A stretch of DNA of 64,000 bases, from the NCBI GenBank assembly GCA_963693365.1, contig CAVNZM010000011.1:7130001-7194000 (forward strand), written 5' to 3'. The DNA is from Amoebidium appalachense (Eukaryota > Ichthyosporea). The notes beneath the pieces are model-generated. The model saw only the letters and a program-made list of their open reading frames with translations. It had not been told where the DNA came from and searched no databases. The first letter of the stretch is position 1. Each line of letters starts with the position of its first letter. Below, piece by piece: positions 41,821 through 53,651 of this stretch. A program made the position numbers and the translations under genes.

Positions 41821-42890
41821 TCTGGCTCAATACAACATGTACCACACGTTGCACCTAACGTGACATGTTTCATTAACCACCTCTTCGTCATTCCCAACAG
41901 GCACCAAAACACGAGCCACCTATCCATCGAGGTTCTACAAACCAGTCTTCGCCTTACACCACCGCTCCCATGGGCCCAAGTGCTTCCTGCCCCGAATATT
42001 CAAAACATCCAATCATGTGGAAGCGGTCATTCTGCGGTAGCCAATCAAAACGCCGACTCTGCTGCGCTTGTGTTTCTATTGGCGGAAACAGCCGGTACGT
42101 GCTTGCAGAACGGACGGCTGGTTAGCGGGCTTGGGCAAGCGGTTTCGCTTTCGCGAGCGTTCCTCTCCTCTCTCGACCAATCACACTCCGGTTTTAAATC
42201 TGCGTCGATATTCCTTAATTGGCTCTTTACGTGCGCCTTTCCAGAAGCAACAACACCAAACCACGCAAACACACACCAAAACGAAGTAAGCATCTTGTTT
42301 TCAGCAACCAACGACGAAGACATCTCCATCGTGATTCCAGGTTTCGACGCTGTGCAAGCCCGAAACAGAATACATAATTCGAGCAAAAAGGAACGGTGGG
42401 GATTGGTTCAAACTGTTTTGGAGGCGGTAACCGTCCTCCCTGCATACAATTTTGCGCAAAACGCGCCGCAAACGGGCCGAATTTCCACCAAGGGGTGCAT
42501 TTTTGCGATGCGCGAAATCCTGAAACGCGCAACAAAAAACGGCGATTTGACTGGCGGCAGTGCATGTGTCTTTACGGAAGAGTTGCATGTTCCAGTTTCG
42601 GTGCTGAAAACGGGACTTAACGCGATAAAGACGGTAGTGAGTGCGGGGGGTGTAGGGGGGGGTGTGGAAGAACAAGATGCAGGTGCACGCAGGGACGAGT
42701 TGGCTGCTTCGTTTTTCCCTGTGAGTTCAAACCCCCCCTCCCTTCCGCACCTCCTCACACACCCGCACGCACACGCACACACAAAAATTCACATTCGCAC
42801 TCGTGGGGGCATGCACATTAACACAGTACACCCGTGGTGGACGGACGGACACGCACAGACACGCACACAACCACATACACAGGCACGCAC

Positions 42891-42987
<97 letters not shown>

Positions 42988-43484
42988 ATACTCACACGCT
43001 GCTCCCCCCCCCCCCCCCCCCCCCCCCCCTATCCCGTCTGCCTTCCTGGCCTCGCCTCTTTCCCTTCGTTTCCCCTCGAACCCTCAGCCCCCCCCCCCCC
43101 CCCCCCCCCCCCTCTTCCGGGGCAACCCTGCGCGTGTCCAAACAAAACAAAATAAAAAACAAAACAAAAAAAAAAAACAGGGACTGGTTGGTGTTCTCCA
43201 GCACAGCAGCACCATGGGCAAGGTAGCGGTGCATGCGGCCAACCAGGCCCTAGTTTCGTGTCTGGCCAGTGCCCACTGCCGTGCACTGCTCTGCTCCGTG
43301 GAGGGTACACCCTCACAAGGTGCCATGGGCTTCATGCCCCTCCCCTTCCCCCCCCCCCTCCCCTCGCTTTTGGGCACCCGTTCTGCAAAACATGCATGTA
43401 TTTCCTACCGTGACTGTGCACAAATAATATGAAAGATGTAACGCGTTGTATAAGCGCCCCTCCCCTCCCCCCCCCCCTCCCCCC

Positions 43485-43538
<54 letters not shown>

Positions 43539-44884
43539 CCTCACACCCCCAAACCCCAACCCTAACCCCCTTCCACACACCTATAGGTAAGCCTTTGGGC
43601 TTTGCATCCCCGCCCCCCTCCCCCATCCCCTCAAACACCCCCAGCCCCCCACCCCATCCCCTGTCCTTCAAAAAGAAAAAAAACGAAAAAACGAAAAACA
43701 ACTAAACACACAGACACCCTTATTCCTATTCCCAATAGTTTCGCCAAGCACAGCAGCCCCCCCCGCCCCCCCTTCTTCCCCGCGCTGCCTGCGCTCACTA
43801 CTTGTCCATTCTTCTGTTCTTGTTCTCTCTATTCACACATTTCGCCTTTCTCAATCGGTCTTTCGTTGGTTCATATCCCCTTCTTCCTTCTCTCGTGGGT
43901 TTTTCCCTCTTTTTTTTTTTTTTTTTTGGGGGGGGGGGGGGGGGAGAGGAGGGGGAGGTGGATCTTTGCCACGATGTTCACACCCTCTGTTAAACATATC
44001 CCCCTCCGCCTCCCCCCTCCCCTTCCCCCCCCCCCCCCCCCCCCCATCTCCACACACACACACACACACACAGGGGCCAATGATCTCGTGCTTGCCCTTC
44101 AGCACCTGCTTGTGGATGCGCACTGGGAGAACAGAGACACGGCAATGTCCACCGTTTCACAGCTCTATGCCATCGCAAAAATGGAGATGGTAAGCGAAAC
44201 TTTTTCTATTGGGTTTGCAGACGTTTGGGAAGGGTGGTGGGTGGGTGGGTGGGTGGGTTTGGGGGGGATGGGGGGGGGGGGGGGGTGCGAGTGGAGGGGG
44301 GGGGGAGGGGACAGAGTTTACACGTGGGTGGGTGGGCGGGTGGACGGGTGCGTGGGTGGGTGGGTGTGAGAAGGGGGGCGGGAGAAGAGGGGGGGAAGGG
44401 GGGGGAGGCTACACTACCATCTATGGATTGTGTTTGTCTAGAACGGCCCAGCCGGATTGAGGTATTTATTATTGGGACATATCCTCCCTCCCCTCCCCCC
44501 CCCCCCCCCCCCCCCCGCCCCCGCCGCCGGGCGTTTTGCTGTCACCCCTTCTCTGCCTTCCTCTCTCAGATTTGTCTCAAGAAGCACCAGTGAGTGAACC
44601 AGTACACACACACACACTGAGCACAGGTGGCACAACACTCTTGCACACACACATGTGTCCGCACATCCCCAAAGACACCCACCCACACACACACACACTT
44701 CGACAGACACACTCAGATACACGAGTGCACATAACCATGCTCGCACGCAAACTTGCCCACACACACTCAGCTCACTCGCCCTCATTCCTGCACACACGCG
44801 CACAGGAACACATGAGCTCATACACTCCCTCCCTTAATCACTCATTGCACATGACACGCGCCCTCCACACAAACACACATACAT

Positions 44885-44936
<52 letters not shown>

Positions 44937-44985
44937 ACAAACACACACACACACACACTCAGACACACACACACACACACATACA

Positions 44986-45030
<45 letters not shown>

Positions 45031-45859
45031 ACAAACATGCACATAGGCCGCATGCAGACGCACCGAGGCAGGAAGCCCGGCCACCCCCCTCTCCAACCTC
45101 CTCCAATCATCCGCCCTCCTCTCTTCTGTCTGGAGCCATTTTAAAGAAACAGAGGGATACCTTCGCGAACGGGTGGTCGAATGCTTAAAGTCTGCAACGA
45201 TTGGATTTTCGCCGCCTTTCCGCCAATCGCAATTGGGTTGTATTAAAGACGGCGGGGCGGTTGGGGTTGTAGCGGGGCTTGCTGGGTGTCTTGTGACTGA
45301 CGGGGAGGGACTTGTGCGATCTGCGGTTTTAAATCTGCTCAATGATTGGTGGGATACGCCGGATATGGCGGCAGTTTTGATTGGCTGTTGCAAGGACCCG
45401 ACAACCACGACAGAGAATAGATGCGGTGATGATGATGGAATGAACGGGAATAGGGTGGAAGGAATGGAAACGAGCGGAACGAACATAGGGGGAGAGGGAG
45501 AGGAAATGGAAGAAGAGGGAGGGGTTGAAGGGAACGAGAGAGACGTGGAGAGGATATTGGATGATATTGTTGGGTTTGAAAATGAGAGCGAATATATGGG
45601 GTCTGAAACGGGCTCTGTTGTTTCCGGGGGTTCTATGGGGAGCATGGGCAGAGGTAGCGTGGGTGGAGGTGTTGGTGGGGGTGGAATAAAGGGAAAGAGG
45701 GCACACCCCCCGTTGTATATTTCGTTCATGGGGCAGTGGGCATCGCACGGAGGGAGTAGTGTTGGTGGCGATATGAATGGGGATAGGGGGGTGGATATGG
45801 AGGTGGACGTGGGTGGACGGATAGAGGCAAATCAGGTGTGTATGTGTGTGGGTGTGTGT

Positions 45860-45907
<48 letters not shown>

Positions 45908-46302
45908 ATTTTTTGCTTTTTGTTGTTTTTGGGAGGACGGGGGGGGGGGGGGGGGGGGGGGGGGATGTGTGGGTTGGTGTGTGTGTGTGTGTGTCTGTGT
46001 GTGTGTGTGTGCGCGCGCGCGTAAAGCCAATGTGTCTGTGTGTTCAGGTGCTTGTGTGTGTGTGAAGTGGATGTGCGCGGGCGTTTTTATCTGCCTGTTG
46101 GTGTCCCTTTTTTTTTTTGCATCCATGTTGAACCCTCTCCCTCCCAGGGGGCCTCCCGCCGTGTATGTGGTATCTGTGTGTTGGACTCGAGCAATGTGTG
46201 TGTATGGTTATGTGCCTGTGTCCGGGTCTGGGTAATTACTTTTTTGAGCGGTTAGCAAGATCCATGAGAAAGGGGCAGTGGGGAAGAGGTTCTTTCTTTT
46301 TC

Positions 46303-46333
<31 letters not shown>

Positions 46334-46542
46334 TTTTTTTTTGACGGAAGGAGGAGGGGGAGGGGAATGTGGGGGTATGGGGGGGGGGGGGGGGGAGGGG
46401 GGAGGGAGGGGAGGGGGGGGGGGGGGGGGGGGGTTCTCGGTGTCATTCGGGGGTTTCGTCGTTACATTCAGTTTGCGATATTACGGATTTGTGTTTGTCA
46501 GCTGAAGAGATAATTGTGGGAAAGAGTCGTGAGATGAGGGGT

Positions 46543-46624
<82 letters not shown>

Positions 46625-48706
46625 TGTTGTTGTATGTCCTGAAAGTTCTGAAATTTTCGCTGTTTCTTTTTCTTTCACCCACAGGAGGTTGGGTTGGTGC
46701 AAGCGGTAGCAAAGGCAACGACAGATCTGAACTGGAATGTGCGGAAGGAATGCGCACGGTTTCTCGCAAGACTGTTTCTGATTGGTCAAAGGGGCGACGA
46801 CGAGATGACGAACCAAGACTTGCGATTGGACGCTTCACAGAGCGCCATTGCAGCAAACTCGTTCTATTGGATGGATGGGGATGTGTTTTTCCGTGGGTTT
46901 GCATCGTGTGATAGACCGGTACGTCTTGAGATGTGCAAATGGCTCGGAGAAATGCGGCAGGCCGTTGTGTCTGGGCAGAATGCCGAGGGTAAAATACCTC
47001 CCCCCCCCCCCCCCCCTCTATTTCTCACCCTCTTTCCGAAGGAAAGGAGAAATTTACTACTTCCAACTGTAAATCACTTAGCCACGACCCAATGGCCTAC
47101 TGAAATCCTCATCTCGACCTCCCCCCTTCCCCTGCTTCTCCCCCCTCCCTCCCCTTCCTCCTCCCCCCCCCCCCCCCTCCCCCCCCCTTTCCCCCCCCCC
47201 CCTTCCCCCCCCCCCTCCCTCCCCCCCCCCCCCCCCCCAAAAAAAAAAAAAAGACGTAGACACTTGTTCATATATCTCACCTGGGTACCCGCTGCAGACA
47301 CTCACACACACGCTCGCACACATGTGCACACACATGCACACACGTACACGCTCACTTGCATATGCACATGAATCTACACACACACACTCACTCACTCACA
47401 CACTCACTCACTCACTAAAACACACTCACTCACTAACACACACACTCACTCCCTCTCTCACACACTCTTCATGTTCCCACATGCACACGCGTGCGCACGC
47501 GCCCTCGTTAGCTCACACGGATCCCACTTTTCCCCATTGCATAGTTGTCATCACGATTGCTCTCCCCTGGATTCTCCTCTGTCTATTTCGTTTCCATTTC
47601 CTCAAATCGCCCGATGTCCCTTTCCCCTTCCTCCCCTCCCCCCCCCCCCCCCCCCCCCCCCTTCCCCCCCCCCCCCCCCCCCCCCCCCTCCCCCCTCCCC
47701 CCTCTTGTAGATGCATAGGAACACCCCTGGTGGTGGGCTCTGCTCAAGTGTCTCCTGCCTACACATTTTTTATTAATTCTACTTTGTGGCTCAATGTTGG
47801 GTTCTTAAATTTTTGTGGAGTTTCTTGTGCTGTCTTCTGGTGTCTCCCTTCATTTTCCGAAACCTCAATGCACACATCAACCGCACCCATCACTCCCCCC
47901 CCCCTTCCCTCCCCCCCCCCCTCCCTCCTCTCCTCCCCTCCCTCCTTCCCTCCCTCCCTTTCCAACCCCCCCCCCCCCCCCCCCTTCTCCTCACCTATCG
48001 TTTTATGGTATTCACTTCCTCTCATTTCCCCACCATTACCCTCCTGCCTTCCTCTGTTCACATTACCATCCGCATGTGCCCAGTATCACACCTCCATGCA
48101 CATACAAGTTAAAGAAACGCGTTACGTGCACCGTAGTAACTTCTCGGTTTCACACAGCTTAATTCCATATATGGGAAATCCGATCGAACCTGATTCCTGT
48201 TTTCGGCTCAGCTTCTGATTCTACCCTTCCCCCCTTCCCCCGTCTCCCCCCCTCCCCCCCCCCCCCCCCCCCCCCCGGCGCCCCCCCTCTCCCCCCTTCC
48301 CTCTCTCTCCCTCCCCCCGGAGGTCCCTTCCTTTCCGCTGTGCTCTCCCCCCCCTCCGCCCCCCCTCCCCCCCCCCCCCCCCCCCCCGGGAGGGGTGGGT
48401 TGTACCGTAATGTGCCATCTTTCATAAATGTGCTTCGTACCTTGTAATGCATCCTAACCCCACCCCCTCGCCCCCGCCCCACCCTCCCCCCTCTCTACCC
48501 CCACTCCCCCCTCCTCCTGCCCCCGTGCACTTGCAGGTGAACGTGCAATGGCATTTTCTGATTGGCTGAAACACGGATCGGTAATTGAGGTCACGTGTGC
48601 CCTTGAGGCAGAGTCGCAGTGGGAGGCAGAGCACAGCAACCCCCTAAAAGTGTTTGGGCTGGCAGAGGGGTCGGTGGCTACAAACATCCCAGACTGCTAC
48701 AATTGA
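36213..48706 (+). CDS. BRAT1: BRAT1-like HEAT-repeat protein
   Basis: In animals BRAT1 binds the Integrator nuclease INTS11 and is linked to ATM signalling. Modelled exons: 36213-36266, 37214-37366, 38040-38567, 39412-39543, 40979-41103, 41901-42720, 43181-43304, 44074-44189, 45047-45835, 46685-46988, 48537-48706; about 1,104 aa, phases compatible throughout. An optional exon at about 39950-39982, after a strong T-tract acceptor, would add 11 aa. Similarity to recalled human BRAT1: the N-terminus ([12 protein letters not shown] then [12 protein letters not shown]), [69 protein letters not shown], and the C-terminus ending NIPDCYN, where human ends DCY. The protein is longer than human BRAT1 (821 aa). 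The excess includes a His-rich insert ([13 protein letters not shown], about residue 125) and an acidic/Gly-rich insert in the 45047-45835 exon. The start is the ATG giving [11 protein letters not shown]; exon 1 has no homology support. Confidence 0.8.
37800..37970 (+). mobile_element. Poly(C)-tailed repeat, 3' fragment with CT/C tail
   Basis: GCTGCATGGTGTTTCC, then TACACTTTGTGTTCTGTTCC and ACATTCAAGG, lead into C and CT runs. The end words resemble the long-form copies (..TGTTCCGCATTCAAAACCCC). It is sense-oriented in BRAT1 intron 2. Tentative. Confidence 0.4.
38698..38796 (+). mobile_element. Poly(C)-tailed repeat, short form
   Basis: TAGGATGGGCTCTGTTTATG, then ATGCATGCTCTTTATTTGTG, GTTTTGTAACACAATCTAACC and a C run. 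The 5' core GGATGGGCTCTG matches the other copies. It is sense-oriented in BRAT1 intron 3. Confidence 0.6.
40683..40839. repeat. (CT)n followed by (CA)n
   Basis: About 73 bp of CT is followed by about 75 bp of CA, then C-rich sequence and a second CA tract (about 40923-40967). All are in BRAT1 intron 4 on the acceptor side of the exon starting at 40979. Confidence 0.9.
41285..41403 (+). mobile_element. Poly(C)-tailed repeat, short form
   Basis: GAGAATGGGTTCTGCGTATT, then ATGCATGCTCTTTGTGTGG, ACTCTGCACTATTTTGTCCG and a C run. The word order matches the copy at 58753-58877. It is sense-oriented in BRAT1 intron 5. Confidence 0.55.
41623..41818. repeat. (CA)n block with CG variants
   Basis: About 195 bp of CA, with CGCGCGCA interruptions, lies upstream of the acceptor of the large BRAT1 exon (41901). 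A 183-codon open frame across this region is a repeat artefact. Confidence 0.88.
42895..42986. repeat. (CA)n followed by poly(C)
   Basis: About 92 bp of CA, then a C run at about 43005-43028, in the BRAT1 intron after the exon ending at 42720. Confidence 0.9.
46557..46622. repeat. Uninterrupted poly(G) run of about 66
   Basis: About 66 consecutive G on the sense strand of BRAT1 form the longest homopolymer in the window. It lies about 60 bp before the exon starting at 46685. Read length or slippage may have altered the exact count. Confidence 0.85.
48165..48174. promoter_or_regulatory. CArG-like palindrome inside the last BRAT1 intron
   Basis: An exact CCATATATGG in the context TTCCATATATGGGAAATCCGATCG. 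The flank AATCCGATCG is shared, in inverted orientation, with the copy at 18045. An intronic position argues against a simple core-promoter role; it may be an enhancer or part of a repeat. Confidence 0.35.
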
Positions 48707-49365
48707 TGTTTTATTGAGTTTTGCGTCACAGAAATGATGATGAAAATGTTTGAAATGATAAATGAATGAAGGCTTGTTTTCTGTCTATATCCACTTCTGC
48801 CAAACCCATTCCTTCACTCCCTCCCTCCCTATGAGGAGCTTTCTCTCCCTCTCCATCCCCCCTGTTTTTTCTTTCTTATCTTTTGGTTTTGCGCATTTCG
48901 TATCAGAAGGACAAGCGCCAGTGCATGTCTGTATAGAGCGCACACCCACACAGACAGAGGAAGGGAGAGGGAGAGGAAAAGGGGGGGGGGGGGGGGGGGG
49001 GGGGAGAGAGGGGGGGAATAGAGGCTCGTTGAGGGTTAAAAAGGAGGATTTCACGACTTGGAAATAGGCACGTGTGCTACCAACACATCAAAGGTGGCCA
49101 CATGTAGGCATACCTAATGACAAAGTGATACAAGGAATACCTAGTAGCCGTTATAAGTGTACACACACATATTTCCAAACCGTTGGGTGTATGTATGGCA
49201 GTGTTTTCCGTCTCTTTTTTCTTGTTGGTTTTTATGATAGGAATGCATGTATGAATCGTACAGGATCTTGTGTTTGATAAGAATGGTTCTGTGTACAGTG
49301 GCATGGTTGTTATTATCTGCACTGGATCGAGAAGACACTCCGGAAGGAATGAAGACGACATATGT

Positions 49366-50175
49366 CCTGTGTAATCATGATGTTTAGTATTTATGTGTAG
49401 TGATTGAAGAATACAATTTGAAATGAATGAAGAAATTTTTTTGTGATGAATTAAGAATACAATGAGTAATGAATGAAAAATACCTTGACAGTGTGCAAGT
49501 GATCATAATCAATGAAGAATATGTTGTGTAATCAAGAAAGAATATATAGTGTAATGATGTTTGTGTATCTCAATGAATGAATAATGCAGTCTTTGATGAA
49601 TGATCGAAGAGTACTGTGTAATATACGAAAATTACAGTGTGGATACATTGTGTAATCAATGAAGAATATAAAGTGTGTTATGATAAGTACTATGGATGTG
49701 TAATGATTAAAGAATACAATTCGACATGGAGGCCTAGGGGAGAATACAGTGTGTAAAAATGAAGGATACGATGTGTAATAAACGGAGAATATAATGTGCA
49801 CAGGTAAATGATAACCTATACAATGTGTAATCAATGAAGAATACATTTCAACGATGTGGAGTGTACTGATTGAAGGCAGCAACAATTCGAAATGAATGAA
49901 CTTCAGAACACAGTGTGCAATGAATGATTCAGAAGAAAACCATGCAGTGTGGAAGTGATCAATATATCATGATGTATGAAAGAAGGAGACATTTCGTGAT
50001 CGCTGAGAAGTGCATATATATATATGTATGTATGTATGTATATACTATTATATATATTGTAATATATATATATACTATAGTGTGTAGTAATTAAAGAATT
50101 CAAATCGTTGTTTTCATCATTAATGTGTAAAAATTAAGGATGCAATGTGTAATATTGATAAACAAAACTTACGAT
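49366..50175. repeat. AT-rich degenerate tandem repeat
   Basis: About 800 bp is built from variants of GTGTAATxAATGAAGAATAC, with recurring words ATGAATGAAGAATA, AGTGTGTAATGA and GTAATCAATGAAGAA. A TATATATA stretch lies at about 50012-50075. Its composition is unlike the C/G-rich repeats elsewhere. There is no open frame of note. Confidence 0.7.
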
Positions 50176-50270
50176 GTGGAATTGATAAGGAACATGTGTG
50201 TGTGTGTGTGCGTGTGTGTGTGTGTGTGTGTGCGTGCGTGCGTGCGTGTGTGTGTGTGTGTGTGAGAGAG

Positions 50271-50307
<37 letters not shown>

Positions 50308-50944
50308 CACTGTGTGTGTGTGAGTGATGTGTGTATTTGGTGGTGGTTGTCGGTGGTGGGGGAGGGAGAGGGGAGGGAGGGGAAGGTAGAGGGGGGCCCC
50401 GGGGAGGGGGGGGGGGGGGGGGGGAGAGGGGTGGGGGGTATGTTCGGAGTATCGATCAGTTCCATATCTATGGCGATCGACATATGAGAGGGTCCATGCA
50501 AACAAGTGCACGAGCTTTTGGGTCACCCACCGGCCTCGATTGATGCGCATGCATGCATATGCACATACATCGATCCTTCCCCCCGAGGCCCTCTTCCTCT
50601 TTAATTCCCTCCTCCCCTCCCTCCTCCTCTTTCCCCCCCTCTCCCCTCCCCCCCCCCCCCTCCTCCCCTCCCGCCCTGCTCCCTCCTCTTCTCCCGCCCC
50701 CCCATCTCCCCTCCCCTTCCTCCCCTCCCCCTCCCCCCCCCCCCCCCCCCGCCCGCCATCCCCCCCCCCCCCCCCCCCCCTCCTCCCCTCCCTGCTCCAG
50801 GACCCCCCCCCCCCCCCCCCCCCCCCCCCGGGGCCTCCATTCTCCCCCCCCCCCTCCCCCCCCCCCCCCCCCCTTCCCCTCCTCCCCCCTTTTGAATCCG
50901 GACGCTCTTTCCCCTAAAGCCACCTACCCATCCACCCAGTGAAC

Positions 50945-51174
50945 GTGCACACGTGAAAGATCTATTAGACACGTGCACACGTGAAAGATCTATTAGACAC
51001 GTGCACACGTGAAAGATCTATTAGACACGTGCACACGTGAAAGATCTATTAGACACGTGCACACGTGAAAGATCTATTAGACATGTGCACACGTGAAAGA
51101 TCTATTAGACACGTGCACACGTGAAAGATCTATTAGACACGTGCTTACGTGAAAGATCTATTAGACACGTGCAC
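50945..51174. repeat. 28-bp satellite, eight copies
   Basis: Eight units share GTGAAAGATCTATTAGACAC followed by GTGCACAC, with an exact 28-bp period (AAAGA at 50956, 50984 and so on). Only two units differ (CATGTGC in one, GTGCTTACG in another). Each unit carries CACGTG-like E-box words, GTGCAC and the palindrome AGATCT. The uniformity indicates recent expansion or homogenisation. Confidence 0.95.
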
Positions 51175-51346
51175 ACCAGCCAACAACCAGCCATACCTGT
51201 GTCAGTTGTCACTTAACACCATATGTGGGCAAAAACTGGGCAAAAGAAACAGCAAATCTCAGTGTACGCGTGCTGCAAAATATATTGTTGGTCAAGACAT
51301 TGCAATTGTACGGTGGTGGTGGTGGTATGTGTGTGTGCTTGTGTGC

Positions 51347-51379
<33 letters not shown>

Positions 51380-51606
51380 TGTGTGCGGCGTGTGTGACGC
51401 GAGTGCTCGCGGGGGCGCGGGGCTGGGGGAGGGGATTAGGAATTTAGGGGAGGGCTGTTTTTTCGTGAAGTAACAAACGACAAATTGACGACCTCCAAGG
51501 AAAGTTACAGAAATTTAACGTTTTCCGGTATTCTGTTTCGATTTGCAATCTTAAGTAGGAGTGACCAGCACACCCACCGATACTACCAAATAAGGCATGT
51601 ATGTGA

Positions 51607-51616
51607 CCATATATGG
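51607..51616. promoter_or_regulatory. CArG-like palindrome CCATATATGG
   Basis: The fourth exact copy of this 10-mer, in the intergenic region downstream of STYX. Its function is unknown. Confidence 0.3.
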
Positions 51617-52398
51617 TAATACGCCTCGCGTCTACCTGGGCTTCTTCTGCCCGCAACATTCATACTCACTGGCTCGATCCAACGGGCATTTCTCTGAGAC
51701 AATACTTCAAACCTGAATCCCTCCCCCCCCAACCCTCCCCCCTGGCACCCCCGAGGGAGGGGCCTAGCCACACACTATTGTGGCTTCTTTGTAAACTCGT
51801 CTTTTTCAAAGAGTCAAAGGCAGCTATTTCTAGATAACAAGGGTATAGCATGTGTTTACACGCGACAGTTCTGTTCTTAAAAAAATGAAAGAAAATGATA
51901 GAATTTACAAAAAAAAAAATACAAAAAAAACAAAAAAACACGAATATTTTGCCCTAAGGTCTACGTGCCTCTCAAACAGACCTATGTCTCGGCCCCCATG
52001 CCATCTTCAAACGGATAGTTTCTCGACGTCTGTTTTTAGTTTGCACATACACACACACTGCTAGGCAAGCATTACGTTATTTTCTGACGTGCACAAACAA
52101 AGTCGTTTGGTACTTACACACAAAAAATAGCATACCTCCCCCAATAGCCACAAAGCGGAATCTGAAAACGAAAAGAACGCAGCGTTGGTGGGGTGGCCGG
52201 TGTGTGTGTGTGTGTCTGTGTCTGTGTGTGTGTGTGTGCCACATGTGTCTGTGTCTGAGTGTGTGTGCGCGTACGCAAATGTGCGCGTGCGCTTGTGTAT
52301 GTGTATGTGTGTGCGCACACACATGCGCGTGTGTCTGCGTGCGTGTGTGTGCATTTGGTGTAAGGGGAGAAGATATTTCGATCCCATTTTTCACTTCC

Positions 52399-52782
52399 TC
52401 ACTCCATCATCATTGCACTTTGCTGCTCGTATCCATAGTGGTCATCCTCTTCGTCATAGGGCCTACGTAACCCCTCAAAAGGGTTGGGGGGTGCCTGCCT
52501 GTACACCTCCCCCCCATCCTCTTCATCTGGCTCGTACCCCCTCTTGTCTCTACCCCCCACTCGGTTCGCTTGGTTGTTTTGAACCATTTGCCGCGCCTTG
52601 TAGATGGGTTCGTATTCCTGGGGAAGAAAACAAAAAAAAAAAGGGGGGGGGGGGGGGGGGGGGGGGGGAGAACAAAGAGAGGCTATGTGAGAGCATGATT
52701 TCGTTATCACCTTGCAATCAACCCCCCATCCCCCCTCCCCCTTAATCACCACCCAACCAAAAAGCCAAGAACAGCACCTTCC

Positions 52783-52815
<33 letters not shown>

Positions 52816-53614
52816 AAAAAAAGGAAAAACACGCCTGCCCAACCGCCCGCCCCCACACACACACACACAAGCACCCACGCACGCACGCGCCCATAAGTTC
52901 AGGTAAGAAAAAAAAAAAGATAAACGGATCACGCGGCTGCCCAAGTGCAACCATCTACATCATGCATGCACACACACACATATCCACCAGGGGTGGTCAC
53001 GTGAAAAGGTCAGATACGGAGCCCCCCCCTCCCCCCCCCCCCCCCCCCCACCCACACCACACCCACCGTCCATCCATCCACCCTCTCTTATCGAAAAGAA
53101 AACAAGAACATCACGTACCACCTCGTATCATGCATCAAAACATCAACCCTGTGGCCATCTACTTCCACACATAACATTCACCAACACCTTCAATAAGAGA
53201 CCGCAACCAGCAACACGAGCCCCCCCCCCCCCCCTCCCCCCCCTCCCCTCGCCCCTCCCCCCCCCCCCCCCCCCCCGGGGCGTCTCCTTCCTCCCATTCC
53301 CCCACCACCCCTCCCCCCACCATTCTATTCCCTCCCTCTCCCCCCAGATGGTAGCAAGGGCATCTGCATAACTTCTCGCCCAACCCCTTTCCCCACTCCC
53401 ACGTCTCTCTACTGTTGTGTCATATCAATCGCCCTGCCAAGTTTCAACCCAAGGAGAAACCCTCTTAAAGCAAATAAATACACATGCACAGGCACATATG
53501 CCCACCCACCCCACACTCACACATCGGCCCAAAAACCAAGAGCACAACACCTACCGAGAACTGAGCGCAGAAACCCTCGTTTGGGTTGATACAGAACCTC
53601 CTACTCTCAAACAA

Positions 53615-53651
<37 letters not shown>

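Larger units (their letters stand above)
48707..52398. other. Intergenic region between BRAT1 and STYX
   Basis: BRAT1 (+) and STYX (-) converge here. In order there are a unique stretch (48707-49365), an AT-rich degenerate repeat (49366-50175), a GT tract (about 50196-50330), C-rich and G-rich runs (50341-50890), the 28-bp satellite (50945-51174), and unique AT-moderate sequence with a CArG-like site (51607). No supported gene was seen. Confidence 0.6.

Noticed and set aside
43548-43573. CCCTAACCCC-like words suggesting an interstitial telomere
   Set aside because: Only one or two imperfect units among other C/A-rich variants; no tandem telomeric array.
51001-51174. CRISPR-like array at the 28-bp repeats
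   Set aside because: The units are directly adjacent with no spacers, and the genome is eukaryotic; it is a tandem satellite.
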